Shown: one piece after another, positions 17,118 through 26,752 of the stretch
Layout: the number at the start of each line of letters is the position of its first letter
Numbering within the stretch: position 1 is the first letter of the stretch
Assembly: GCA_900315495.1 (NCBI GenBank)
Contig: OMZJ01000008.1
Span: 1-64,000, forward strand
Length of the DNA stretch: 64,000 nt
Reading direction: 5' to 3'
Source of the DNA: an uncultured Lachnospiraceae bacterium
GTDB taxonomy: Bacteria > Bacillota > Clostridia > Lachnospirales > Lachnospiraceae
Program-made: the position numbers and the translations under genes
The notes under the pieces: model-generated
What the model saw: the letters and a program-made list of their open reading frames with translations, nothing else
Database searches by the model: none
Told to the model about the DNA's origin: nothing

Positions 17118-18664
17118 CAGCAGCAAGACAGTATGAGACGCTGGAACTGAATTTTGACGGCGCTGCGCCGGCGGGGTCTGAGGCATCGATCCGGCTTGTG
17201 GCGGAGTTTACCCATGACGGGAAGTCGACCGCGGTGAAAGGCTTTTACCGCGGGAAGGGAAAGTACAGTGTCCGGTTCCTCCCGGAAGAAACCGGGGATT
17301 ACACCTACCGGGTCACCGGCGAGGTGAAGGCCGAGGGAAGCTTTACGGCGGCACCGTCCGATGAGAAGCACCACGGCGTTGTCCGCCCGGACGGCATCCA
17401 CATCCGCCACGAGGACGGCACATGGATCACCACCTTCGGCACCACCGTCTATGCGCTGGCGCACCAGAACAAGGCGCTGATCGACGAGACCATTCAGTCC
17501 CTGAAATATTCGCCGTTCAACAAGGTGAGAATGTGCGTATTCCCGAAGCACTACAACTACAACCACAACGATCCGGAGTACTATCCCTTTGAAAAGCGGT
17601 CGGACGGCAGCTGGGATCCCGATCACCCGTGCTTCGCCTTCTGGGATGCATTTGAGTTCCGCCTGAACCAGCTCTTTGACCTCGGCATCCAGGTGGACCT
17701 GATCCTGTTCCATCCGTACGACCGGTGGGGATTCGCGTCCATGCCGCAGAGCGACAACCTGACCTATCTGGATTATCTGATCCGCCGCTTTGCCGCCTAC
17801 CCGAACATCTGGTGGAGCCTGGCCAACGAATATGATCTTTGCCTGGCAAAATCCATGGATGACTGGTGCCAGATTGAGGAATTTGTCGCCTCGAATGACC
17901 CGTATCACCACATGCTCGGAAATCACCAGTGCTTTCAACCATGGCCGGTGGAGCGCAAAAATGTCACACACATGTCCTGGCAGACCAAGCAGGTTTCCCG
18001 GGTCGCGGAGATGCAGAGAAAGTACGGCAAACCAGTGATGATTGACGAGTGCCGGTATGAGGGAACCCTTCCGGAGTACTGGGGCAACATGTCCGCCCAG
18101 GACATGACAGCTCAGTTCTGGAAGACGACAGTGCAGGGCGGATACTGCACCCACGGTGAGACCTTCTACCCGGGCGAGGATGAGATTGTCTGGTGGGCCA
18201 AGGGCGGAAAGCTCCGCGGCGAGAGCCCCAGCCGGATTGCATTCCTCCGCAAGATCGTGGAACGGCTCCCGGGACCGCTGGATCCCTGCGTGCGGGATCT
18301 GTTCACACTGTTTGAAGGCAAGACGGAGGAAGAGATCCGCGCGGCGATTGCAAAGCTTCCGGCGGAGAAGAGAGGCTTTACGGCCGCAGTCTGCGCGCTG
18401 GATCCGGTGGAGCGGGAGCGCTTCTTCCATTCGGAATATACCTACGCCGGCCATGTGGGCGAGAAGGCCTACCTCTGGTATCTCGGTGATCAGTGCCCGG
18501 CTGTTTTCCCGATCAGCCTTCCGGAGAACGGAAAATACAGCGTCACCGTGATCGACACCTGGGAGATGGAGAAGGAAAAGGTCCTGAAGGATGTCTCCGG
18601 CGGGGTGACGGTCCGCCTTCCGGGAAAAAATTATGTGGCAGTGCTGGCAGAAAAGACGGACTGA
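17114..18664 (+). CDS. Clan GH-A-type glycosidase with DUF5060-DUF4038-DUF5605 architecture
   Basis: 516 residues without a signal peptide, so probably cytosolic. An N-terminal beta-sandwich (about 1-90, DUF5060-like: RLVAEFTHDG, YTYRVTGEV) is followed by a TIM-barrel of DUF4038 type and a C-terminal beta domain (about 430-516, DUF5605-like). Two carboxylates sit at clan GH-A catalytic positions: E239 in SLANEYDL (acid/base) and E312 in MIDECRYEG (nucleophile). DUF4038 proteins include the GH140 apiosidases. With isomerase, kinase and transketolase upstream, this gene plausibly releases the sugar the operon consumes. ATGA overlap with the kinase; followed by a strong terminator. Confidence 0.78.
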   Translation: MTAARQYETLELNFDGAAPAGSEASIRLVAEFTHDGKSTAVKGFYRGKGKYSVRFLPEETGDYTYRVTGEVKAEGSFTAAPSDEKHHGVVRPDGIHIRHEDGTWITTFGTTVYALAHQNKALIDETIQSLKYSPFNKVRMCVFPKHYNYNHNDPEYYPFEKRSDGSWDPDHPCFAFWDAFEFRLNQLFDLGIQVDLILFHPYDRWGFASMPQSDNLTYLDYLIRRFAAYPNIWWSLANEYDLCLAKSMDDWCQIEEFVASNDPYHHMLGNHQCFQPWPVERKNVTHMSWQTKQVSRVAEMQRKYGKPVMIDECRYEGTLPEYWGNMSAQDMTAQFWKTTVQGGYCTHGETFYPGEDEIVWWAKGGKLRGESPSRIAFLRKIVERLPGPLDPCVRDLFTLFEGKTEEEIRAAIAKLPAEKRGFTAAVCALDPVERERFFHSEYTYAGHVGEKAYLWYLGDQCPAVFPISLPENGKYSVTVIDTWEMEKEKVLKDVSGGVTVRLPGKNYVAVLAEKTD

Positions 18665-18737
18665 TCCGGCGTTCTGCCGGAACGACCCGCAGCCGCCCGG
18701 CGCGCTGCATCGGGCCGGACAGGTTCAGTCACATATT

Positions 18738-18785
18738 CCCCCCCGCGGGAATCCGGTTTTCGGATCCCCGCGGGGGGGCCTTTGC
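18738..18785 (+). terminator. Terminator of the isomerase-to-glycosidase operon
   Basis: A very GC-rich hairpin (CCCCCCCGCGGG..ATCCG paired with CGGAT..CCCGCGGGGGGG, loop GTTTT) is followed by CCTTTG. It ends the operon and separates it from the housekeeping cluster. Confidence 0.75.
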
Positions 18786-18849
18786 GTTGACAGAGGTCTT
18801 TTCTGTGCATCGGCCCGGATGCTGACATTCGGCGGGGCTTCCCACGAGA

Positions 18850-18878
18850 TTGTCAAGATCGGGGGCTTATGCTATGAT
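18850..18878 (+). promoter_or_regulatory. Promoter for the DUF512-der-plsY-gpsA cluster
   Basis: TTGTCA (5/6), an exact 17-bp spacer and TATGAT (5/6) lie about 180 bp before the DUF512 start. The leader between them shows no recognised riboswitch or small gene. Confidence 0.68.
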
Positions 18879-19060
18879 CAGGGAAATTTGGAATACAAAT
18901 GCGGACAGGCGGCCCCGAATCCAGCAGCGATCTTCCGGAGCATACAGCGGCGGAGCCTGCCGAAACAGCGGGACAGAGCCCGCGCCGGGGCCTCGGAGGA
19001 GGCGGCCATCCATGCGGCGGCCGGAAGAGGCGCGGAATCGAACAGAGATGGAGGGAGAAC

Positions 19061-20422
19061 ATGTCAGAAAACGCAGGGCACAGGATCAGCGGCGTGACGC
19101 CGGGGTCCATTGCGGAAGAACTGGGTCTGGTATCCGGGGACGTGCTTCTTACTGTGAACGGCAGAGCGGTCGAGGACGTGCTGGATTACCGCTTCCTGAT
19201 TCAGAATGAGGAAGTGGACCTGGTGGTGCGGCACGCGGACGGCACCGAGGAAGAGTGGGACGTGGAGAAGGATCCCTATGACGACCTCGGTATCGATTTT
19301 GACAGCGGCCTGATGTCTGATTACCAGCACTGCAGCAACGAATGCATCTTCTGCTTCATCGACCAGATGCCGCCGGGCATGCGGGAAACGCTGTACTTCA
19401 AGGATGACGACGCCAGGCTCTCCTTCTTTCAGGGAAACTACATCACGATGACCAACATGAAGAAAAGGGACCTGGAGCGGATCATCCGCTACCGGCTGTC
19501 CCCCATCAACGTGTCGGTCCACACCACGGACCCGGCGCTGCGCCGGAAGATGCTGCACAACCGGTTTGCCGGGAACATTCTGGAAAACCTGCGGTTCCTC
19601 GCGGACGGAGACATCGAGATGAACGGCCAGATTGTCCTCTGCCCGGACGTCAATGCCGGGGAACAGCTGGAGAAAACTCTCCGGGATCTGACCGGGTTCT
19701 ACCCGCAGATGCAGAGCGTATCGGTGGTTCCGGTCGGCATCACCAGATTCCGGAAGGGCCTGTATCCGCTGCGGCCGCTGACCGCACAGGAGGCAGCGGA
19801 AGCGATCCGCACGATCGAAGCCGTGCAGACAGAGATGTGGGAGAAACACGGAACGCATTTTGTGCATGCCAGCGATGAGTTCTATCTCCTGGCGGGGCAG
19901 GAGCTTCCGCCGGAGGATCGCTACGACGGCTACCCGCAGCTGGAGAACGGGGTCGGTGTGCTCCGCCTCCTCCTGACCGAGGCGGCGGAAGAGCTCAAGG
20001 GCCGTTCGGATGACGGGAGAGTGCATGAACTGTCCGCCGCGACCGGGAAGCTGGCTTACCCGTTCATCCGCCGCATCGCGGACGAGGTGCAGAAAATCTA
20101 TCCCGGGATCGTGATCCATGTCTATGCGATCCGCAACGACTTTTTCGGGGAGACCATCACCGTCTCCGGCCTGATCACCGGGCAGGACCTCCGGGTACAG
20201 CTGACCGGGAGGAAGCTCGGCGAAAAGCTTCTTCTTCCGGCGGAAATGTTCCGGTCCGGCGAGGAGGTTTTCCTCGATGACGTCACGCGGGCCCAGCTGG
20301 AAAGCGCTTTACAAGTACCAGTCGGTATTGTAAAATCGGAAGGTCATCAGCTCGTAAAAGCTTTCGCGTGGGAAGAGGAAGGGGATCCGCAGGACAGCCT
20401 GCATTCCCCCTATGAGCTGTGA
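19061..20422 (+). CDS. DUF512 family protein with PDZ and radical-SAM-like Cys motif
   Basis: 453 residues. An N-terminal PDZ-like domain (SGVTPGSIAEELGLVSGDVLLTVNG split over residues 8-32) is followed by a CxxxCxxC cluster in HCSNECIFCFIDQMP, the binding pattern of a radical-SAM [4Fe-4S] centre. The GNYITMTNM and MNGQIVLCPD segments and the C-terminal DUF512 region complete the family architecture. These proteins are widespread in Clostridia beside der (engA); their function is still unclear. The ATG has GGAGGGAGAAC just upstream, and the in-frame codons before it are arginine-rich intergenic sequence. Confidence 0.87.
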   Translation: MSENAGHRISGVTPGSIAEELGLVSGDVLLTVNGRAVEDVLDYRFLIQNEEVDLVVRHADGTEEEWDVEKDPYDDLGIDFDSGLMSDYQHCSNECIFCFIDQMPPGMRETLYFKDDDARLSFFQGNYITMTNMKKRDLERIIRYRLSPINVSVHTTDPALRRKMLHNRFAGNILENLRFLADGDIEMNGQIVLCPDVNAGEQLEKTLRDLTGFYPQMQSVSVVPVGITRFRKGLYPLRPLTAQEAAEAIRTIEAVQTEMWEKHGTHFVHASDEFYLLAGQELPPEDRYDGYPQLENGVGVLRLLLTEAAEELKGRSDDGRVHELSAATGKLAYPFIRRIADEVQKIYPGIVIHVYAIRNDFFGETITVSGLITGQDLRVQLTGRKLGEKLLLPAEMFRSGEEVFLDDVTRAQLESALQVPVGIVKSEGHQLVKAFAWEEEGDPQDSLHSPYEL

Positions 20423-20518
20423 CATCCCGTCCTGACCCCGCCGAAAAGCTGCGGTCCGGACAATTTCCCGGCTGGCAGGGTTCCCCTGACAGCGCAGCAG
20501 AAAGATGAGGAAACAAAG

Positions 20519-21853
20519 ATGAGCAAACCGGTTGTCGCCATTGTCGGCCGTCCGAATGTCGGCAAGTCGACCCTTTTCAATGATATTGCGGGAAGCCAGA
20601 TTTCCATCGTGGATGACCGCCCCGGCGTGACCCGGGACCGCATCTACGCGGACTGCACCTGGCTGGACCGCGGCTTTACCCTGATTGACACGGGCGGCAT
20701 TGAGCCCGATTCCTTGGAGGTAATCCCGGCGCAGATGCGCGAGCAGGCGGAGATTGCCATCGAGACGGCGGACGTGATCATCCTGGTGGTGGACGGCCGC
20801 GAGGGACTGATGGATGACGATCAGCGCGTGACGGAGATCCTGCGGCGCAGCAGAAAGCCGGTGGTTCTCTGTGTCAATAAGATCGACAACTTCCAGAAAG
20901 AGCAGAACGCCATCTACGAGTTCTACGGCCTGGGTCTGGGGGATCCGTTCCCGGTCTCTGCGGCCAATCGGCAGGGCGTGGGCGACCTCCTCGACGAGGT
21001 CTGCGCCAGCTTCCCGGAGAATACCGGAAAGGATGAGGGCGATGACCGGCCGCGCATTGCGATTGTCGGCCGGCCCAATGTGGGCAAGTCGTCGATTGTC
21101 AACCGCCTGGTCGGCGAAAACCGGGTGATCGTCTCGGACATTGCGGGGACAACGCGGGATGCGATTGACACGCCGCTTGTCCGGAACGGCCAGGAATATG
21201 TCCTGATCGACACGGCAGGCCTGCGCCGCAAGAGCAAGATCCACGAGAACATCGAGCGGTTCAGCATCATCCGTACGGTGACCGCGGTGGACCGGGCGGA
21301 CGTCGTTGTTCTGGTGATCGACGCCACGGCCGGCGTGACCGAGCAGGACGCGAAGATTGCGGGAATCGCCCATGAGCGCGGGAAGGGCATCCTGATTGCA
21401 GTCAACAAGTGGGATGCCTACGCGGACAAGACGGACAAATCCGTCTATACCTTTGAGGCGGAGACGCGCCGGATCCTTTCCTATCTGGATTACGCGGACA
21501 TACTGTTCATCTCGGCAAAGACCGGGCAGCGCCTGGACCGGATGTTTACCAAAATAGACAACATCATTCAGGCCATCAACCTGCGGGTCGGCACCGGCGT
21601 CCTCAACGAGGTCCTGGCGAGAGCGCTCGCCGCGCAGCAGCCGCCGTCCGACAAGGGACGGAGGCTCCGCGTCTTTTACATGACTCAGGTGGGCACCAAA
21701 CCGCCGACCTTTGCGGTCTTTGTCAATGACAAAACGCTGATGCACTATTCTTATACCAGATATCTGGAGAATCAGGTGCGCGATGCGTTCGGCTTCCGCG
21801 GAACCCCGCTTCGCTTCCTGATCCGTGAGAGAAAGGGAGAGGAGAACGCATGA
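20519..21853 (+). CDS. der: Ribosome biogenesis GTPase Der (EngA)
   Basis: 444 residues with the diagnostic tandem G domains. G1 motifs are GRPNVGKSTLFN near residue 8 and GRPNVGKSSIVN near residue 181; the matching DTGG/DTAG and NKID/NKWD motifs are present in both. The C-terminal KH-like domain (GTGVLNEVLARAL, KGRRLRVFYMTQVG) binds the 50S subunit precursor. Essential for large-subunit maturation. It sits between DUF512 and plsY in the arrangement common in Clostridia, and its stop overlaps the plsY start by four bases. Confidence 0.97.
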   Translation: MSKPVVAIVGRPNVGKSTLFNDIAGSQISIVDDRPGVTRDRIYADCTWLDRGFTLIDTGGIEPDSLEVIPAQMREQAEIAIETADVIILVVDGREGLMDDDQRVTEILRRSRKPVVLCVNKIDNFQKEQNAIYEFYGLGLGDPFPVSAANRQGVGDLLDEVCASFPENTGKDEGDDRPRIAIVGRPNVGKSSIVNRLVGENRVIVSDIAGTTRDAIDTPLVRNGQEYVLIDTAGLRRKSKIHENIERFSIIRTVTAVDRADVVVLVIDATAGVTEQDAKIAGIAHERGKGILIAVNKWDAYADKTDKSVYTFEAETRRILSYLDYADILFISAKTGQRLDRMFTKIDNIIQAINLRVGTGVLNEVLARALAAQQPPSDKGRRLRVFYMTQVGTKPPTFAVFVNDKTLMHYSYTRYLENQVRDAFGFRGTPLRFLIRERKGEENA

Positions 21854-22524
21854 CCCGGCTGCTCTTGTTTCTGATCGGCTACGGATGCGGCCTGTTTGAG
21901 ACATCGTGGATCGTCGGAAGGCGGAACGGCATTGATATCCGCACCAGGGGAAGTGGAAACGCCGGGGCGACGAATGCGCTTCGCGTTCTGGGAAACAAGG
22001 CGGGCATCGCTGTATTCTTCGGCGACATGCTCAAATGCCTGATCCCGTGCCTGATTGTCCGGGCGGTTTTCACGCGGCTGGATCCCGACCACGCGCTGAT
22101 CTATATGGTGATCACCGGTTTCGGCGTCATCGTCGGCCATGATTTCCCGTTTTATCTGCATTTTCACGGCGGGAAGGGAATCTCCGCGACATCGGCCCTT
22201 GTGTTCATCACCCATCCGATCGTCTGCATCACCGCGGTGGCCGGATGGTTCATCCCCGTGCTGATCACGCGGTATGTCTCGTTGGGATCCCTCATCGCGG
22301 TACTCGGCTACTTCTTCTCCAACCTGGTTCTGGCGGTCACCGGGCGGCTCCCGATTCTCCCGGGCGAAGTGGGGGAATATATGCTCTGGGTGACCTTGAT
22401 CACGGGGCTTGCCTGCGAGCGCCACAGCAAGAATATCCGGCGTCTTCTGGCGGGCACGGAGAACAAGATCAGTTTTCACCATGGGCAGAAGGCGGAAAAT
22501 CCGGCGCATTCGGAGAAGGGGTGA
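21850..22524 (+). CDS. plsY: Glycerol-3-phosphate acyltransferase PlsY
   Basis: 224-residue integral membrane acyltransferase that transfers an acyl group from acyl-phosphate to sn-glycerol-3-phosphate, the first step of phosphatidate synthesis. The three PlsY motifs are visible: IRTRGSGNAGATNALRVLG (motif 1), HDFPFYLHFHGGKGISATSA (motif 2) and a C-terminal CERHSKNIRRLLAGTE (motif 3). Hydrophobic helices alternate between them. ATGA overlap with der and a 4-bp gap to gpsA, which makes the substrate, so the pair forms a phospholipid precursor unit. Confidence 0.95.
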   Translation: MTRLLLFLIGYGCGLFETSWIVGRRNGIDIRTRGSGNAGATNALRVLGNKAGIAVFFGDMLKCLIPCLIVRAVFTRLDPDHALIYMVITGFGVIVGHDFPFYLHFHGGKGISATSALVFITHPIVCITAVAGWFIPVLITRYVSLGSLIAVLGYFFSNLVLAVTGRLPILPGEVGEYMLWVTLITGLACERHSKNIRRLLAGTENKISFHHGQKAENPAHSEKG

Positions 22525-22528
22525 CAGC

Positions 22529-23536
22529 ATGGCAAAAATCAGTATCATCGGTACCGGAACCTGGGGGATCGCCCTGGGAAAGCTTCTGATCGAGAACGGA
22601 CATGAGGTGACCGCCTGGTCGGCGCTCCCCGAGGAAATCCGGGAATTGAAGAAAACGCATCGGAATCCGAACCTCCCGGACGTGATCATTCCCTACTCGA
22701 TGGAATTTACGGACGATCTGGAGATGGCCTGCACCGGCCGGGATCTCCTCGTCCTCTCGGTTCCCTCCATCTACACCAGGCAGACGGCGCGGCGGATGCG
22801 CCCCTTTGCTGCGGATGGGCAGCTGATTGTGAATGTCGCCAAGGGAATCGAGGAATCCACCTTGAAAACGCTCACCCAGCAGACACAGGAGGAGATCCCG
22901 CAGGCGGAGATTGCAGTCCTGTCGGGCCCAAGCCACGCGGAGGAGGTTTCTGTGCGGATTCCGACCGCAGTGGTGGCCGGCGCGGTGCGCCGGGAGGCGG
23001 CCGAGCGGATTCAGGCGCTCTTCATGTCCCCGGTGTTTCGCGTCTATACCAGCCCGGATGTGACTGGCATTGAGATCGGCGGTGCGCTGAAGAATGTCAT
23101 CGCGCTGGCGGCCGGGATCTCCGACGGCCTGGGATGCGGCGACAACACCAGGGCCGCGCTGATGACCCGGGGTATGGCGGAGATCACGCGGCTCGGGCTG
23201 AAGATGGGCGGACAGCAGGCGACCTTCTACGGACTCTCCGGCATCGGGGACCTGATCGTCACCTGCAACAGCATGCACAGCCGCAACCGCCGGGCGGGCA
23301 TCCTGATCGGCCAGGGCAAATCGGCCGAGGAAGCCATGAAGGAAGTCCGGATGGTGGTGGAAGGTGTCTACTCCGCGAAGGCGGCGCTGGCGCTGGGCGA
23401 AAAATTTGATGTTCCCATGCCGATCACGGCGGAAGTCAACCGCGTACTGTTTGCGGGAAAGAGCGCCGCGCAGGCACTCAATGACCTGATGTGCCGGGAG
23501 AGGCGCGAAGAGATGGAATCCCCGCTGTGGGGATAA
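22529..23536 (+). CDS. gpsA: NAD(P)-dependent glycerol-3-phosphate dehydrogenase GpsA
   Basis: 335 residues. The N-terminal Rossmann fold has GTGTWGIALGKLLIENG. The catalytic domain has VLSGPSHAEEV, EIGGALKNVIALAAGISDGL with the catalytic lysine, and RGMAEITRLG. It reduces dihydroxyacetone phosphate to sn-glycerol-3-phosphate, which the preceding plsY acylates. The ATG at 22529 matches the usual N-terminus (MAKISIIGTG) and follows GAGAAGGGG; the longer in-frame reading runs inside plsY in another frame and is not meaningful. Confidence 0.96.
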   Translation: MAKISIIGTGTWGIALGKLLIENGHEVTAWSALPEEIRELKKTHRNPNLPDVIIPYSMEFTDDLEMACTGRDLLVLSVPSIYTRQTARRMRPFAADGQLIVNVAKGIEESTLKTLTQQTQEEIPQAEIAVLSGPSHAEEVSVRIPTAVVAGAVRREAAERIQALFMSPVFRVYTSPDVTGIEIGGALKNVIALAAGISDGLGCGDNTRAALMTRGMAEITRLGLKMGGQQATFYGLSGIGDLIVTCNSMHSRNRRAGILIGQGKSAEEAMKEVRMVVEGVYSAKAALALGEKFDVPMPITAEVNRVLFAGKSAAQALNDLMCRERREEMESPLWG

Positions 23537-23577
23537 GTTTCATCCGGTCTGCCGGAAGAAAGGGAGAAGGAGAGCAT

Positions 23578-24417
23578 ATGGACGACCATGTTTATCAGAA
23601 GCTTCTGAAGTGCTATGAGGCGATTGAAAGCCGCATCCCGTTCACGCCGAAGGTCGCGCTGGTTCTGGGATCCGGGCTCGGCGGGTTTGCGGATGAGATC
23701 GAGGAAGACTCGGAGATCTTGTACCGGGACATTCCGGGGTTCCCCGTTTCCACCGTTCCCGGACACGAGGGCAAGTTCATCTTCGGCCATGTCGGGAGCG
23801 TCCCGGTGGTCTGTATGAAGGGCAGGGTGCACTATTACGAGGGATACGACATCACGGACGTGGTGCTTCCGGCCCGCCTGATGCATCTGATGGGCGCGGA
23901 GATTCTATTCCTCACAAACGCGGCCGGCGGCATCAACCGGAACTTCACGGCGGGGGATTTCATGCTGATCCGCGATCAGATTTCCTCCTTTGTCCCGTCC
24001 CCTCTGATCGGGCCGAACCCGGATGCGCTGGGAGAGCGGTTCCCGGACATGTCCAGAATCTATGACCCGGTGCTCTGTGACGTCATCCGCCAGGCGGCGG
24101 CCGGCCTGGACATTACCCTGCAGGAGGGAGTCTACCTGCAGTTCACGGGCCCGGCCTATGAATCGCCGGCCGAGGTCCGCATGGCGGGAATTCTCGGTGC
24201 GGATGCCGTGGGGATGAGCACGGCTGTGGAGGCAGTTGCCGCCCGTCACATGAACATGCGGGTCTGCGGCATTTCCTTTATCAGCAACGCGGCGGCAGGC
24301 CTTCTGGGGCCGGATCAGACGCTCTCGCATGAGGAGGTCAAGGCAAGAGCCGATGAGGCGGCACCGTATTTCAACGCGCTGGTGCGGGAGAGCATCAAGC
24401 GGATGGGGGAGGCCTGA
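23578..24417 (+). CDS. punA: Purine nucleoside phosphorylase (trimeric PNP family)
   Basis: 279 residues of the trimeric PNP/MTAP family. Visible motifs are the phosphate-binding VLGSGLGGFADE, the histidine in VPGHEGKFIFGHV, MKGRVHYYEGYD, and the purine-site segment YLQFTGPAYESPAEVRM. A conserved ISNAAAG follows. It phosphorolyses purine nucleosides to base and ribose-1-phosphate in the cytosol for salvage. The ATG follows GGGAGAAGGAGAG. Its stop overlaps the next gene's ATG (TGATG coupling). Confidence 0.93.
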   Translation: MDDHVYQKLLKCYEAIESRIPFTPKVALVLGSGLGGFADEIEEDSEILYRDIPGFPVSTVPGHEGKFIFGHVGSVPVVCMKGRVHYYEGYDITDVVLPARLMHLMGAEILFLTNAAGGINRNFTAGDFMLIRDQISSFVPSPLIGPNPDALGERFPDMSRIYDPVLCDVIRQAAAGLDITLQEGVYLQFTGPAYESPAEVRMAGILGADAVGMSTAVEAVAARHMNMRVCGISFISNAAAGLLGPDQTLSHEEVKARADEAAPYFNALVRESIKRMGEA

Positions 24418-26252
24418 TGACGACAGAAGCGGTCGCTTATATTGTCCTGATCGGCATTGTCATCGCCGTTCTGATCTACCGCGCGGTGACGCGCAGGGCC
24501 CGGATCCGGAAGAGGTATCTCGGCGAGATCGTCACATCCTGGGGGAGTCTCCCGAAGCGGGAGTATCAGCCGGGGGAGTTGGAGCGGATCGCCCGGTATT
24601 ACGAAAATACAAAGGGAAACCGCTTTACGATCGATGACATCACGTGGAATGATCTGGACATGGATCTGGTGTACTCGCAGATCAACAGCTGCCGGAGCAG
24701 CTGCGGGGATGATGTCCTCTACCGCATGCTCCGCCAGCCTCTGACAGATCCTTCCGAATGGAAGGCCCGGCGCGCAATCATCGAGTATTTCCGGAGCGAG
24801 GAGAAGGTGCGAGTGGATTACCAGCTGGCGCTCTCGCAGATCGGATTCACCCGGAAATATGCGATGATCGACTACGTCAACACCATCTCCGGCGTGGTTC
24901 CCGAGAGCAATGTGGGCAACTACCTGCAGCTTCTGCTATACCCCGTGTGCATTCTGCTGATCGTGATCCAGCCGGCCACCGGTGTGCTGGCACTGATCGC
25001 CGCGCTGATCTACAATATTTATACCTATTTCAAGACGAAGAGTTCGATCGAGCCGTATTTTGTCACCGTCGGTGCGATCGCGCATCTGATTTCCTGCGCC
25101 AACGACATCCTGAAGCTCCCGGGGGACAGCCCGATTCTGGAACCTGCCCGCGCGAAGATGCGGGAGGCCGTGAAAACCCTGGGGACGGTGGTCCGCGGCT
25201 CGAAATTCCTGGGAACCGCTTCCGCGGCCGGGGCCGACATGGGCTCTGCCGTCGGGGACTACGTCAACATGTTCCTGCGCCTCGACCTGATCAAGTTCAA
25301 CCGGCTGATCGCCCACATGCAGAAGCACAAGCGGGAAATCCTCTCTCTGATGGAGGAGACCGGCGCGCTGGACGCCTGCATCTCGATGGCGTCCTACGAG
25401 GAGATGCTTCCCTTCTGCTGTGAGGCAGATCTGGAGGAGATGCCGGCCGCGGCGGAGGGTTCCGGCGCAAAGCGCACTTCCGCGGAGGCAAAGCAGGCGG
25501 GAGATCCCACCGGCAGTGACGGGAAACCCGGCAGTACGGGCAGCACCGGCAGAACCGCCGGCAGCGGCGAGGCTTCCCGTCCCGGAAAGCCGCATCTGTA
25601 CACGAAGAACATGTACCATGTGCTTCTGGCGGAGCCGGTGGCCAACAGTATCACAACGGACCGCCCGGTGCTTTTGACCGGATCCAATGCCTCCGGCAAG
25701 TCCACCTTCCTCAAGACCGTCGCGATCAGCCAGATCCTGGCACAGGTGATCGGTATTGCGCCCGCAAAGGAATATCACTCCGGTTTCTACCGGATCTACT
25801 CCTCCATGGCGCTCAAGGACAGCCTCCAGGAGGGCGAGAGCTATTTCATCGTCGAGATCAAATCCCTCAAGCGCATCATGGACGCCGAAAAGGAGCAGGG
25901 CGCTTCCGTTATGTGCTTCATCGACGAGGTGCTGCGGGGCACCAATACGGTGGAGCGGATTGCGGCCTCCAGCCGGATCCTCCAGTGCTTTGCGCAGGAC
26001 GGCGTTTTCTGCTTTGCGGCGACGCACGACGTGGAGCTCACGCAGATGCTGGAACAGTATTACGCCAACTATCACTTCATGGAAGAAGTGAAGGATGATG
26101 ACGTGATTTTTAACTATCGTCTCTATGAGGGGCGGGCGACCACGCGCAATGCCATTAAGCTGCTGGGTATTCTCGGCTATGACCCCGCCGTGATCCATGC
26201 GGCGGACGAGACGGCGCGCCGCTTCCTGGAGAAAGGAGAATGGTCCCTTTGA
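24417..26252 (+). CDS. Membrane-anchored MutS-like ATPase
   Basis: 611 residues with a MutS-type core and ABC ATPase domain but no mismatch-recognition domain I. Walker A is [16 protein letters not shown] (G422 region) and Walker [18 protein letters not shown], with the ATHDVEL switch downstream. One hydrophobic helix starts the protein (residues 5-22) and a hydrophobic hairpin lies near residues 170-205, so it should be membrane-bound, unlike true MutS. A low-complexity Gly/Ser/Thr/Pro linker (about 342-395) sits just before the ATPase. Such membrane MutS-like proteins are common in Clostridia; their role is unknown. The stop overlaps the rnhA start. Confidence 0.85.
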   Translation: MTTEAVAYIVLIGIVIAVLIYRAVTRRARIRKRYLGEIVTSWGSLPKREYQPGELERIARYYENTKGNRFTIDDITWNDLDMDLVYSQINSCRSSCGDDVLYRMLRQPLTDPSEWKARRAIIEYFRSEEKVRVDYQLALSQIGFTRKYAMIDYVNTISGVVPESNVGNYLQLLLYPVCILLIVIQPATGVLALIAALIYNIYTYFKTKSSIEPYFVTVGAIAHLISCANDILKLPGDSPILEPARAKMREAVKTLGTVVRGSKFLGTASAAGADMGSAVGDYVNMFLRLDLIKFNRLIAHMQKHKREILSLMEETGALDACISMASYEEMLPFCCEADLEEMPAAAEGSGAKRTSAEAKQAGDPTGSDGKPGSTGSTGRTAGSGEASRPGKPHLYTKNMYHVLLAEPVANSITTDRPVLLTGSNASGKSTFLKTVAISQILAQVIGIAPAKEYHSGFYRIYSSMALKDSLQEGESYFIVEIKSLKRIMDAEKEQGASVMCFIDEVLRGTNTVERIAASSRILQCFAQDGVFCFAATHDVELTQMLEQYYANYHFMEEVKDDDVIFNYRLYEGRATTRNAIKLLGILGYDPAVIHAADETARRFLEKGEWSL

Positions 26253-26737
26253 CAGAAGTAACCATCTATACAGACGGCTCTGCCCGCGGGAACCCGGATG
26301 GTCCCGGCGGCTACGGGGCCGTCCTCCTTTATACGGACAAAACCGGAAAGGTTCACACCAAAGAGCTCTCAGGCGGATTTTCCCGGACGACGAACAACCG
26401 GATGGAACTGATGGGAGCTATCGCGGGGCTGGAGGCGCTGACGCGTCCCTGCCGGGTCCGGCTGTGCTCCGATTCCCAGTATCTGGTGCGGGCCTTCAAC
26501 GACCACTGGGTGGACAGCTGGCAGAAGCACGGCTGGATGCGCGGCAGCGGGAGCCGGAAGGAGCCGGTGAAGAATCCGGAGCTATGGAAGCGGCTTCTGG
26601 CCGCCATGGCACCGCATGAGGTGACCTTCGTCTGGGTGAAGGGCCATGCCGGCAATTTCTATAACGAGCGCTGCGACACGCTGGCCACCACGGCGGCGGA
26701 CCAGCCGGGACTTCCGCCGGATCCGGGGATGCGCTGA
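26249..26737 (+). CDS. rnhA: Ribonuclease HI
   Basis: 162 residues. All catalytic carboxylates are present: D in [16 protein letters not shown] in [11 protein letters not shown] in [12 protein letters not shown], and the terminal D in NERCDTLA. The histidine loop is WVKGHAGN. It removes RNA from RNA:DNA hybrids. I prefer the TTG at 26249 (protein starting [10 protein letters not shown] after formyl-Met): the AAGGAG site is 10 nt upstream, whereas the ATG at 26240 is only 1 nt from it, too close. TTGA overlap with the preceding gene. Confidence 0.92.
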   Translation: MTEVTIYTDGSARGNPDGPGGYGAVLLYTDKTGKVHTKELSGGFSRTTNNRMELMGAIAGLEALTRPCRVRLCSDSQYLVRAFNDHWVDSWQKHGWMRGSGSRKEPVKNPELWKRLLAAMAPHEVTFVWVKGHAGNFYNERCDTLATTAADQPGLPPDPGMR

Positions 26738-26752
26738 GCATTTTTGGCGGGC

